Positions 1 through 11,151 of a stretch of DNA of 64,000 nt are shown here, in pieces. Origin of the DNA: Vitrella brassicaformis (taxonomy: Eukaryota; Sar; Vitrellaceae); contig CDMY01000336.1 in the NCBI GenBank assembly GCA_001179505.1, positions 1 through 64,000 on the forward strand, given 5' to 3'. A program made the position numbers and the translations under genes. The notes beneath the pieces are model-generated. The model did no database searches and was not told where the DNA came from. It saw only the letters and a list, made by a program, of their open reading frames with translations. Each line of letters starts with the position of its first letter. The first letter of the stretch is position 1.

Positions 1-1900
1 ACAGATGTCTGTCTGTCTGTCTGTCCTCAGTGTGTGTCTGTCTGAGTGGCTCTCTGATGGCTTCGACGCGCTGATGGCGATGATATGTGCTGAAGGGAGA
101 GAGATCGGCCGATGAGCCGACGGACGGGCTGACTGAACTGAACTGAATCCCTCACTATGTCGCCTTTTGGTCGTATGTGCGTCGATCTCACTGTGTTGTG
201 TTGTGGGGCTTTGCGTGTCGGTCGGTCTGGCTGCCGTTGTCATGGCTTCGGCCGTCTGCTGCCATGAGTGTGTCGGCCGATGGGTGGGGGGCGGGGGAGA
301 GATGACAGACAGACAGAGAGGGAGGATTGGCTGGCTGGCTGCACAAAGGAATCGCTGTGGGGTGGCGGTGGCCGTCTGTCTGTCTGTTGGTCGGGCTTGT
401 ATGACGACTGCTCGCGAGAGTGTGTTGATCTCTCGTCGATGCATCCGTCACACACGGCCGGCTCACAGACAGACAGACAGACAGACACACCCTGATCTGC
501 CTGACAGAGAGAGAGAGGGAGAGAGGGAGGCCTGAGAAAGAAAGTCGTGTTTTGGTTTTCTTGGCGTGTGTATCCTCCCCTCTCTCTCTCTGTGGGCATC
601 TCTGATGTCGGTCAGGAACCTGAGAGCGTCAGCCCATGAAGGGTATTGGTGCTTTAGGGTTGCCGGGCGGTGACAGAGATGCACACAGAGGGGCGGGCGA
701 GGGAATGGACACACACACATACACACACACACACACGAGTGGATGGACCGATGTGCGCCTCTCTATTGTGTATTGTGACATGGGATGTGTCTGCCCGACG
801 CGCCGGTGAGTTTTTGGACGGCGGGGGGAGAGAGTGAGGGGGATGGGATGGAGACGTCTGTTTGGTGCTGCTGTGGTGTGAGGTTTGTGGGAGGTGTGCT
901 GGCTGTTTGCTGTGGGATGGAGAGAGGGTGTGTGTTCGTGTGCTGATGTTTCTTCCGTACGCAGGACACCTGACACAGTGACTGCTGATCATTGCTCTCT
1001 GAGTGCGGTGGGCATCGAGCAGCTGACAGACAGACCTACACACACACACACACTTAAGTGCTTTTGGCGTGTTGACTTGTTCGATATCATGCCTTGGGTG
1101 CATAGCTGCACGCTGACGGTGTTGTTTTCTTACTGCATGATGCCCGTGCTGTGTATACGTATCTCACTCGCTGTCTGTTGGACACATACAGGTCTGTGTG
1201 TACAGTTCGTGTCTCTACTGACGACATGACTGGCAAGCTATCGGCTTCTCTCTCAGCATATCTCTCTTGATGTCAGCTTGACGGACATTCATTCAGATGA
1301 ACGAACCATGTCAGAGATCCCATCAATGGAATTGCGTCTAGAAACTGCCGGTCATGCATTCAGCCAGCCCGCCAGCCACAGAAGATGCATCCATCCCATT
1401 TGCAAATGATGGAGTCAGGTACACATACACGGACAACACAGAGAGAATGTCGCTCGCAGAGAGATGAAATGGAAAGACGGCCGAGCGAAAACTCACTCCA
1501 TGTCACTCTTATCGGGCAGGCAGGCAGGCAGACAGGGAGGCAGATACACAAACGCCGAAAAACGGAGACACACACACGCAGCACGGGAGAGGCGACATTC
1601 AGCGCGGAAACTGTCTGCCATCCATCCATCCACATGGAGCCAAACGTACATAAACAGACACCGAACACAGACCTTTGCGGAGAGATATCTGGCGATAGGG
1701 GGTGGGTGAGCACAAAACCCACTCCTGTGCGTCATCTGACTCACAGCAGGCAGCTACCTGGTCACGCAGACACGTGCATGCAGCCACGACAGCCACGACA
1801 CAATCGCTCTCGTACATAGGGGCTGCTCAGTGCGGCTGTTCTTGCTAGGCTGCCTCTCCCTCCTCTCCCTGGCCATCCTCGCCACGGCTCTCCTAAATGA
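1..1900. other. No supported gene; microsatellite-rich stretch
   Basis: No reading frame here shows protein-like composition, recognisable domains or a consistent exon series. The sequence is dominated by short tandem tracts: CTGT/ACAG tetramers (about 10-25 and 467-487), CA/TG runs (about 709-736 and 1039-1052) and GGCAGGCA tracts near 1514. It may hold the UTR or the end of a gene outside the window. Confidence 0.6.
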
Positions 1901-1915
1901 ATCACACCATCAGGA

Positions 1916-2723
1916 TCAAAACTGGCTGTTATGTGTGTGAGGTCTGTGTACCCGGCTCCTGAGCGTGCCGATTTCCTCCCGGAGCCGCTGAATCTCGGCC
2001 TCCAAACGATGCCGCTCCGCAGCTTCCTGCACACACAGCAGCCACACAGACACTGACAGACCGATCAGTGGAGCTGGCTGTAGCAGTCTGACTGACCTTT
2101 TTGCGTGTTGACTCTCTTTCGATGAGATGGTCATAGAGCTGGTCGAAGGCCTCCTCATCCTGTGCATCGACTGCCTTCTTCAGGGCGCTTTTGAAGGCCG
2201 TCTGGATGGCTGATGGGAGGAGGGGCACCACGGGCAGGACGGCAGGTACGTGACTGATGTCAAAGAAGTCAGACTGCAGCGCGGATGAGACTTGATCAAC
2301 ACGATATTGGGACAGGCCCTCGATGGCCGCCAGCCTGAGCATCAGCAGGCACACGCACTGAAGTGACCTACCTTCCTGTGTGGCTGATCCCGTCGCTGAC
2401 ACGTACCTTTTGCTTGAGAGTGTTTCCTTCAAACCGTCCTTTCTGTCCAGCGACGGCGATGCTGTATCGTGGCCTTCTTTGTTGCCACCAGGTGGCTGCT
2501 CCGCGCGATGAGCAGCAGAGCGAGCAGGAGGCCTGTTCGACAGGCCATTGCACTCGACACCCACCTCGTGAGGTAAACGACAGGGCTGCAAACCCAGCAG
2601 CAAAGAGAGTACGAGCGCCACCGGAACAGCCGCGACAACTGGCGGTAACGACGCCGGACGCTGCCGATAGGCACGCCTCGCTATGCACCATTGCTCGTGG
2701 AGCCAGGCCAGGCTGTCGGACAT
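1916..2723 (-). CDS. Small membrane-anchored coiled-coil protein, unknown function
   Basis: I do not recognise this gene. A three-exon model (2723-2407, 2334-2097, 2026-1916) has GT-AG introns and stays in phase for 221 codons plus stop. The start gives MSDSLAWLHEQW. A hydrophobic stretch of about 20 residues rich in V, A and L at about residues 26-45 looks like one transmembrane segment or signal anchor. The middle holds a charged helical stretch (about residues 130-185), and the last exon is strongly heptad-like (EAEIQRLREEIGTL), a likely short coiled coil. This suggests a membrane-tethered coiled-coil protein, but no family can be named. The first intron is 72 nt and in frame, so it could also be retained. 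Confidence 0.55.
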
Positions 2724-3074
2724 CTTCGCAAACAGGGAATGGCAGAAGCACAGGATCCCTTGTGCTGCTGAGACCAGCGACTGGGGAAGGCGAAGAAGGG
2801 TCACAAAGATGCGCAAGATTCGAGATGGGAAAGAGCAGTGTCCGTGAAAGAAGAAGTTTGAGGAGAAAGAAACGTGCTTCGGCGCGTGATGAGCTGGAAA
2901 ATACATCCTGGATATCGCCGCACTCAGCCACGACATTGCACTCAGAGGCGATGAGTCAATCAGTGGCTAGTCGTTGCTCGGCTCGGCCCTTTGGGCCTCG
3001 CCTTCGCCCACACTGATGAATATATCCATCCACTTGAACACCCCAGGTCAGCTTATACCGTGTGTGTGTCCATC

Positions 3075-3130
3075 GACTGACTGGGCACTCTCACACTTGC
3101 TCCGGCAACTTCCCTGCACGCACACACACA
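3075..3130 (+). repeat. 56-bp copy of the RPB7 terminal exon and 3' splice site
   Basis: These 56 bases are identical to 14322-14377. That segment contains the whole last coding exon of the RPB7 gene (14360-14338 on the minus strand), its stop codon, its CAG acceptor and the start of the pyrimidine/CA tract. Here it continues into a longer CA run. I found no other RPB7 exons nearby, so this is an isolated fragment copy. Confidence 0.85.
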
Positions 3131-3918
3131 CACACACACACACAGACAGAGAGAGAGAGAGAGCGGGAGGCACGGCCAAAGCACACAGGGGAATGAAGAC
3201 GGCTTGCTGTGCTGTGCTGTGTGTTGTGTGTTTCAGAGGGCCAGGTGAGGCCGATGTGCTCTTTCTGTCGGGCCCACCACTTCGCGAGCCTATCATCCAG
3301 CCATCGCCGTACGCACCAACCACTACCCATACAACGACGAGAGCATCAACCAAGGACGGTGTCTGTCTGTCTCTGTGCAGGGACATTGTGTGCGGGTCGA
3401 TGGACCAGGCGCGTGAATGAAGACAAGTGCAGGCCCATGTCTGTGCGGATGGGCGAGACGGCCGTGTGTGTGTGTGCATCAGGCGGATTCGCGAGCTGTA
3501 CCGGGAGTATTTTGGTAGAGGCCGTGTGTATGTAGTCCTAGCTAGGCTGGTAAGTGCAGTAAGGATCATGTGGCAACCAATAACGGAACTACCTACCGTG
3601 CAGCAGAGAGTGAGAAGTGTAGGTATTGCCAGTAGCATTGTGGCGACTTCCATCTGGCTGTGTGAATGGCATTCGTTGAGTTGTCTGTCTGGCCACAACA
3701 CACACAGCGTGTCTCGCCATCGGTACGTACATGCGGGGCGATTTGTTCACTTGGGCTCGTGAATGGGCTCGAGGTAAGTCACACCTACCATCCATATCAA
3801 TATCTCCCTGTATGCATGCATATCGATGGCATGATCGAATTGTATGTACATACATACATACAAAGGCGGAATTAAGTGAGTGAGTGATTGACTGAGTGGC
3901 TGATTGCAGGGGAGGCGC

Positions 3919-6032
3919 ATGACGCCCCTGCAGCTACTGTCGCTGGCTGTTCTTCTGTTGGACTCACTCACTCAATCTGAGCGAGCACTGTATGTGTGTC
4001 TCTCTTTCACTCGCTCAGATTACGAAGCTGCTAGGCGTTTTACGCCTGGTCTCGAGATAGTCGTGCACCCTGAAGGCTACACGGGCCAGATCTTCAATGT
4101 TGAAGGTGACAAGAGGTGAAGGCATCGTGAACACCTGTGTACGTTTGTGTGTGCATGCAGCGTTTCCGTTTGTACCGCCGTTCCACGGTCATGTGCTGGC
4201 GGAGTTGCACTACAGTACACACAGCACACCACATGACATGACATGACATCACATCACATCGCATCACATCACATGATTTCGTGCCTCCTTCGTTCAGCGC
4301 ATATCTGGGTTGAGCCGACTCCACCACCCCAACAACAGGGACCAGTTCCCGACACGCAAATGACCGACGCAGCCGAGCACGGCCACACAGACACGCAGCC
4401 CGGTGCTCAGGAGATGGACACGGCCGCCACGCAGCCAGGTGCTCAGGAGCGCGGCCACACAGCCACGCTGCCCGGCACAGCCACGCCGCCACTCTTCAAT
4501 GTGGAAGGCGAGCAGCACACACACACACACACACACTCACACACACGCACCACGTGTGTGTCGCTCGTGTGGTGCGCTGGCTTCAGTGGTGCGGATTTTC
4601 CCAATTTTGACGGACGCCGAACTCCGAGGTCATTCACAAAAGGCACAAAACTCACAAGCGACGGTCACACTTCGTGCATGTCAGGTTTGGCCCGTGATGC
4701 GTTCGACCAGAACAATCGAAGGGGCAACACCGAAGTACACAATAGCGAAGTCCCATTCCCACATACATCGGTGTGTGTGTTTTGTGTGAGTGTGTTAGGA
4801 GGCGGCAGTCCAGGCCGGGACAGACATTTGGGAAGCGCGCCGGATGTTCACGAGCGCCGAAAGGTTCGCAATCTGGCTCCGATCCATCGTCAGGCTGGTC
4901 AAGTAAGTGAGGAAGGAAAGAAGAGACAGACAGACTGTGTATTCCCATGTGCAGCAACGAATTGCGGAATGGCACGTGGTCGAAGCGGCGCGGGCTGGGG
5001 CTGTTCAACTTCGAGGCCAAGAGGCTCCTCCTCATTCTCGGGATAACAAAGGGCTGCAAACCATACTTTCCCGGTGATCTCGTGAAATCCTACAGTGATG
5101 CAGACAAGTCTCATGATGCATGCCTGTGTGTATCATACTAGATTTTGAGTGGGATGACGAGGATCCCGATGAGGATGACGAGAGCTGGGGCGGCCCCGCA
5201 CACCAGCAGCAGCCAGCACTAGCTACACCAGCAGCAGCCAGCACTAGCGCCTCGCAGAAAGCACAGAAGGCAAGCGAACTGAAAGAAATTGCAGTGACAT
5301 CCTGTGTGTGTGTGTACGATCAGGATGCCGTGACGGAGTCCCCTGCTGCTGGTGGTGCTGCTGGGCCCGCCCAGCCACTTCACACCTATGGCCAACAAGA
5401 TGCACACGGCAGACACAGACGCGGCCATCGATCACACACAGGTAAGAGCGGACAAACAAGAGACACATGGGAAGATGCACTTGTTGGCCCTTGGCACTAC
5501 TTGTTGGTGTGTACAGCGTTCGGTGTCAGTGTATGAGCGTCGTGCTGAGACTGTGGTGGTGACGAGCATCCTCGCGACCATGCCCACCAGACCCACTGTG
5601 GCTGAGCTCATCGAATACGGCAAGACAGGTGATTCACACACACACACACACAAAGAAGGGGAAACTGGCTGTTTATTTGGATGGATGGATGGATGTGTGC
5701 AGTCGAGTGTGAGATGGATGTGTGCAGTCGCGGACGGAGAGGAAGAGCGAGAGGGCGAGCAGACGGCGGCCAAGAAGCGCAGCACTCACACCGCCAAGAT
5801 ACACACGCAGGTACGTATGAAAGAGACACGACAGCAGCACATATGCGTTGGTTGGTTGGTTGGTTGACTGGATGTGCAGGCTTTGGTGTCAGCGGTGGTG
5901 CCGACGATGTCCGGCAAGATGTCACAAGTGCGTGCGTTCGCCGACAAACACACCGCATGTGGATGATGTGTGTGTTATGTGTTATTCTTCTACCAGATGA
6001 AGGCACTGGCCATCACTGGCAGTGCACAGTAG
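3919..6032 (+). CDS. Possible multi-exon gene, unknown, with signal-peptide-like start
   Basis: I do not recognise this gene and the model is incomplete. An ATG at 3919 begins MTPLQLLSLAVLLLDSLTQS, a good secretory signal. Candidate exons follow near 4016-4109 (ending FNVEG), 4301-4515 (P/Q-rich, repeating PGAQE, again ending FNVEG), 4796-4900 and 4955-5095 (containing LRNGTWSKRRGLGLFNFEAK), 5138-5269 (acidic, QQQPA-rich), 5352-5441, 5518-5628, 5724-5810, 5880-5926 and 5998-6032 (ending MKALAITGSAQ, stop TAG). The last five join in phase. One intron near 5270 would use a GC donor. It may be two genes: the 3' half has the better-supported exons. Confidence 0.35.
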
Positions 6033-7159
6033 AGACGAGATGCTGACAGAGATAGACAGACAGACAGACACGGAGAGCTGTTCGAATTCGCGTCTGAAAG
6101 AACGGCTTTTTTTTTGAAAGAAAGTGGGTTGCGTTTTGATGTGTGAATGCATGTGGATTCACGTGAAATGGACGTGCGAAGGAAGTTCAACACACGACCG
6201 GCAAAAGTGTGTCGTCCATCAAGACAAACAGACAGACAGACATCACACACACAGTGGCTGTCAGTGCGTCTGACTTGGCTGGCTGGCACATCCCAAGCTC
6301 ACGCGGTGACCACAGCTTAAAGGTTGTATGTCGGCCAGTCCGGCAGCCAGCCGCAAGGCCCGCTCATCAAAGTTCACGCGTGCACCAAAGAATGGTACGT
6401 TCCGCGTGAACTGACAAACACTGCAACAAAAACCCTCACCTTAAGAGGACAGGCAGCCGCATGTACAACAGAGCAGGCACGGTGCTCATCCATTCCGACA
6501 GGCATTCGATGGTCTCACACGCAACAGGCAGCTGGCATTCTCGCACCACTTCCCCTCTCTCTCTCGTCCCTCCCGTCACCACACCACAACACGTCGACCA
6601 ACAACACCACCACTCCTCACCATCTCTCCCCTCCTCGCGCATACACTCGCCCCCGGCCGCCTCCACTATTAATACGTCGATCCCTCAATCAATCCATCAT
6701 CGTGGCGGTCGGGTGGGTGACACAGATGTCCATAATCGAAAAGCGCTCATTCATTAAGGCATGTTCACGAGTTGTCACCACACGAGAATGACTCTACCCG
6801 TCATCTATCTTTGTCACACCAGCGAGAGGTCATCCACTACTGCAATACCACCCACATACACCAAAACCGTCCTCCCTGTGCTGTGCTGCGCTAAGAGGGG
6901 GACGCTTCGCATGCCCACAACCAGCAGGCGAGCAGCGCACACACGACACCCAGGTATGGGCAGAATGACATACCGACAAAAGAGACGCTGGCCGTCCGTG
7001 TCTGAGGCGGTCTGAGGCTCCGACGGACACCGTCGCCTATGTCCTTAATAATTTTGTGTGGGTAGGGTTAGGCTAGGCTGGGCTGACTGGCACGAGGCAT
7101 GTATGGGTGCGTCAGGCGCTGGCAAGGGCACAACGTACGTGCACGACACCGCCATTTCC
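6033..7159. other. No supported gene
   Basis: Open frames here are low-complexity (Thr/Pro/His-rich) and do not join into a splice-consistent model on either strand. Short CAGA and CACA tracts lie at about 6055-6070 and 6230-6255. Confidence 0.5.
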
Positions 7160-9905
7160 CTCACATACGCGACAGGCAGCCGACAAGAAAAAGGCACACC
7201 AATCCATGAGACCCCCATGACACGACAGACCCGCCTCCCGTCCATCCAGCCAGCAGAAAAGTTCCCTCCCCCTGTGTCCCACGCCCAGCCACCCTCTGCC
7301 ATTCGTGTGCGGTGCGTAGCTGACACCACCGCCCTCCCTCGGCAGCGGGGCGCTCTCCTCCGATGAAGTGGCCACCGAGGCGGACGTCCACAATTGCGCA
7401 GCCCGACGATGCCGTGTGTGTGGCGCTGCCCGAGGCACGACGGCCGACCGAATTGAGCCCCTCCAGGAGCTTACGAGGGACGCAGAGCAGCTGGCTCTTG
7501 ATGAAGCCCTCGAGAAGTGCCATGCGGTCACCGTTGCCGGTGGTCGGTGCTGGTGGCTGTGCCTGGCCAGCGGCAGCTGCTGCTGCTGGGACGAGACGGA
7601 ACGGGTGCGGCAACCTTCTGCTGCTGCAACTGCGGTCCGGGTGGTGGATGGATGACGCCGGCGTCTCTGGGCACCTCACGCGGCGACACCTTGGGCAGCA
7701 CGACCGGCCTGACACACACGAGAGAGAAACAAAGCGGCAGAGAGACGGTTCATGGGACCACGGTCTGGATGAGTGTGCGTGTCTATGTGTCTGACTCACT
7801 CGAAGCCTTCGATTTCTTGCTGTGGGTCCAGTGTGGGATTGGTAATTGTTTGGGGAGCTCCTGAGCCGACAGGGGGTGCTCCTGAATGCCGTACGATGGC
7901 GGGGCGGCCGCCACAGCAGCTCCCTGGATGATGATCTGCTTCTGCTGCTGTGGCGCAGGCTCACGGACGCCACTAAGGATTGAGTGAGCAATCTATCTGA
8001 CCACACACACACACACACACATGCACATCACATGCACATCACATGCAGACATGGGTTGGGTGCACCCCGTGTGTGGTCTTGTTCTCACTTGGTCATGCAG
8101 TGAGGGAAGGACACATCGACCACCCCCCACGCGCTAGTGCCGTGGGCTGGGCATAGTGGGGGGTCTGTTGGGTTGACTTCGCCCCCACGTTGCGCACTCC
8201 ATAACAGCGAGACCAACGGGTCTGCCGCTTCGTGGTCGCTGATCTGAGTGTGCCGCGCACACACAGACAGACAGACAGACAGACGGACGGACAGACAAAG
8301 GTAATTGTCATCCAGCGGGAAGGTGCGCGTGTGCATCGTGCAGGTGGATCACTCACCGGCATGAATATGGGTTCTTCGGCGTTGTAGCGGATGCGGACGC
8401 ATGGGTGTTGTAGTCCCGGCCGGCCATGACGGGCACGTGCACGCTGGTCGTCCCAGCACCGCAATTGCCACTGCAGCGACCCAACGAAGCCCATCGTGAC
8501 TCCCAGGGCCCGTCCGTTGCACGTGGACAGTGTACTCAAGCTGAGCCGTCAGGGGGATGCCCTGGCCGAGTGTCAGGGTGAGACCGAGCCCGCTCAGAGG
8601 GATGGCCAGCGGCTGCATGGCTTGGCCTGCCACGGACGGCTGGCCCGTCCGTGTGAGCAGCAGCGTGCCCCCCTAGTTGTTCGAGGGCTGCGTGACCACG
8701 ACTGCAACCTGCAGCTGCACCGAATGCCGATCGTCGACCACCGTGACGTCGACGCCCGCCGACCCCGATACCCGACAGATGATGCATACGCCACCTGTGC
8801 CGCTGTGCCCTGGAAGGCCGGTACTCCGCTGTGGTCGGGCTGACAGGGGCTGACGGTGCGAGAGCAACCGTTCCGTCGCCCGTGACACGGACCTCCGCCT
8901 CCAGCCTGTCGACACCCCCGCCACCCATGCCGTCGTCGGCAAATGTGATGGACGCCTTGCTGCCGATAGACACAGTCCTGCCTGCCGAGACGAACACCAC
9001 TGGATGGGCGGCGGTGAGGGTGGGCGGCTGGTTGACAGCTGTGAGCGTGACGGAGAGGGCTGCTTCGTTGCTGCCGGGTGAGCGGAACAGTACTCGAGCT
9101 GTGGACGATGGCGAGGGCGAGAGTGTGGGTGGTGCTGCGATTGTGAGGTCACTGAGGCAGTCGCGGAGGGAGAGGGACGCTCCTGCCGTGATGGTGAGGG
9201 CGGTGGGGTGGGAGACTTGGCTGCTCAGCAGAGAGAGGCGCTCTGGAAAAAGGCAAGGATACACACAGGTGTCTATGTCCGATGGGTATGCCCGTGTGCT
9301 CGCGTACCTGAGCCAGTTGCAGTGACGGCAACGGTGCAGAGAGACGGTAGCGGCGTGACAAAGACCAGCCCGCCGTCCAGCCACACATCCATCGACGCAC
9401 TCGAATGCCCCGGCAGCTCCGCCGCGTTGACCAGCTAATCTTCATAGTCCACAGACGTCACGCCGACCACACCCGCCAAAGACGGCTCCCAACCGATCTT
9501 TCTCGACGCTTCTGGCGGGGCCAGCAGGATGGTCGGCTGCAGCGGGTCCTTTGCCGACGTCACGTGGATCCACACAGAGTGGTCGAGCGTCACGGGGTCA
9601 GTGGAGCGTCGATGAGCCGGCACACGCGCCTGCCAGCACCACCACCCCCTGCCCAGCCCACGTGCTGCACAAGGTCGCTTCAATGGTGCCCTGATACGCC
9701 GTCAGCGTCACCACAACGTCATCCCCTTGTGTGAAGTCGTCGATGGCGATGCACGGGAGTGACAGGGGTGTGTCTTCCATGGTTGAGATGTCCTCCTGGG
9801 GGCTGGTAGGCGGCACCAAGACGACCTGGGGCTTGGCGGGTGAGTCGGGACGCACCCGAATGGGAGCGGAAAGAGATGATGAGGGGGTCGGGTTGCCCTC
9901 TGTCT
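7160..9905 (-). pseudogene. Decayed cadherin-like (CADG/VCBS-type) repeat gene
   Basis: Read on the minus strand, translated segments resemble beta-sandwich repeats of large secreted or surface proteins. An EDTPLSLPCIAIDD segment (about 9780-9735) is followed by a strand-like DDVVVTLTAYQGT. A second unit has ALSVTLTAVNQPPTLTAA and SITFADDG (about 9075-8930), matching the VNxPPTLT...D-D pattern of dystroglycan/cadherin-like repeats. A third has VDVTVVDDRHSVQLQV (near 8740-8690). The units do not share one frame. In-frame TAG codons interrupt continuous repeat sequence at about 9436-9438 and 8675-8677, and the frame shifts near 9620, 8820 and 8520. One clean intron remains (about 9310-9243). 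Towards 7160 the sequence becomes Gln/Pro-rich and its frame is unclear. Assembly error could explain single breaks but hardly all of them. Confidence 0.6.
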
Positions 9906-10628
9906 CGTAGACGGGTCGTCTCCCTCGGGCGGGCCCATCTCCTTCCTCATCGAAAGGGGGGAAGGATTGGGCTGCCGGCGGGTCTCCATCTGCCGCGGCT
10001 GGCTGGTGCGGCCCGACGTGCCCGTGTCTGTGGATGAGGGCTTGATGAGGCTCTCCTGCTCCTCATCTGCTGCACTGGTGCTGGTGGTGGTTGTGTGCTT
10101 CTTGCCCGCTGCTGCCGCCCTCTTGCGATAGCCTGATGCGCGAAGGCGAAACGCCTCCTCCTGCACAGAGAGAGAGAGAGAGAGTGTGTGTGTTTTCGGT
10201 GGGCGCGAGAAGGTGTCTGGGAGAGGGGTTGGGCTCACCAGTTCTACGAGTCGCTTTGCGAGTTGGCGGAGTCGTCCGATCTCTGCCTGGAAGTGTTTGG
10301 AGAGTTTCTCGAATACGAACTTGAGCCGCTGCTTGTCGGCCGACACGTCCGGAATGTGTCCTCAGTGTGCTGCAGCCATGGCCACACACACACACACACA
10401 CAAGACGCACACAGAGAGAGAGGGCATGCAGACAACGCCTGGGTGTGCTGTGCTCGTCCATGCCCACCTGTACAACACCATGATGGCCACCCCACCTCCA
10501 CCTCCACAACCACCACCAGCACCGCCGCCTCTTGTGCGTACAGCCACGGCCCTCTCCTTGACGCTCAGCTGGTGGTCGAACTGCGTCAGATGTCCCTGGA
10601 CCCGCTGAATGGCCTCACGGATGGACGA
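9906..10628 (-). CDS. Coiled-coil protein fragment, unknown
   Basis: Exons read SSIREAIQRVQGHLTQF (from 10628), then KFVFEKLSKHFQAEIGRL to LVELV (10346-10240), then EEAFRLRASGYRKRAAAAGK followed by a Ser/Thr-rich acidic tail (10160 onward). CAG-type acceptors separate them. The first two exons are amphipathic helices, perhaps a three-helix bundle such as a syntaxin N-terminal domain, but no SNARE motif follows and I do not claim that family. No start codon upstream of 10628 is convincing. The downstream end merges with the decayed repeat gene, so this may be the 5' part of the same broken locus or a separate gene. Confidence 0.35.
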
Positions 10629-10639
10629 CTCACACCCAC

Positions 10640-11151
10640 CCACACCCACCAATCCATCCACTCGACTCAACACGCACCCATCCGCCCCTCCACCACGACG
10701 CCACCACGAACATAGAGAACAGACAGTAAAGGAAACAGCGACCTGAGGTGGCCGCACTAACACACACGCGACTTGTGATAGCCGCACTAACACAAAAGCG
10801 GTCTATGCTGGCGCGGTGGGAAAAAAGCAGCCTATGGTGGCACACCAGGCACGAATCGGCTTCGACACAAAGAAAGCGGCACTCGATGTGGGAAAAGAGC
10901 CACATATGGTGCACATGTCGACTCGTCTGCTCGTTGTAATGTTGGCCCTCCTCTCAGAAGGATGGTGTGCTGTAGTTCGTAGTCCTCGATCCCCCGAATG
11001 CCGTCCCCACCACTCCCTCCCTCATCCCTGGTAAAAGGAGAAGTTGAGCGACGAGCCGTCCATACGAATGGTCGCCTCTCCACCTGAGCCACATGCATAC
11101 AGAGAGACAGGCAAACGCATCGCATGAGTGGCGTGTCCGGTTTGGTTCTGA
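10640..11151. other. Intergenic spacer with degenerate short repeats
   Basis: No coding support. A motif GCCGCACTAACACA recurs imperfectly at about 10752 and 10782, and related GGTGGCACACC-like units follow to about 10930. Confidence 0.5.

Noticed and set aside
167-599. Overlapping open frames on both strands in the first 600 bp
   Set aside because: They are made of microsatellite-derived TDRQTDRQ and CLSVCLSV strings with no splice-consistent context.
4796-5095. Dynein heavy-chain fragment (RSIVRLVK, ELRNGTWS)
   Set aside because: The similarity is limited to a few residues and the neighbouring sequence does not continue as an AAA or stalk domain.
9436-9438. TAG as a sense codon (alternative genetic code)
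   Set aside because: TAG ends several clear genes in this window (AKR at 19831, NUDT9-like at 22896, WBP4-like at 38063-38065), so the in-frame TAGs in the cadherin-like region are better read as disabling mutations.
10008-10628. Syntaxin/Qa-SNARE
   Set aside because: Helices resemble an N-terminal syntaxin bundle, but no SNARE motif with its central Gln and no membrane anchor follows.
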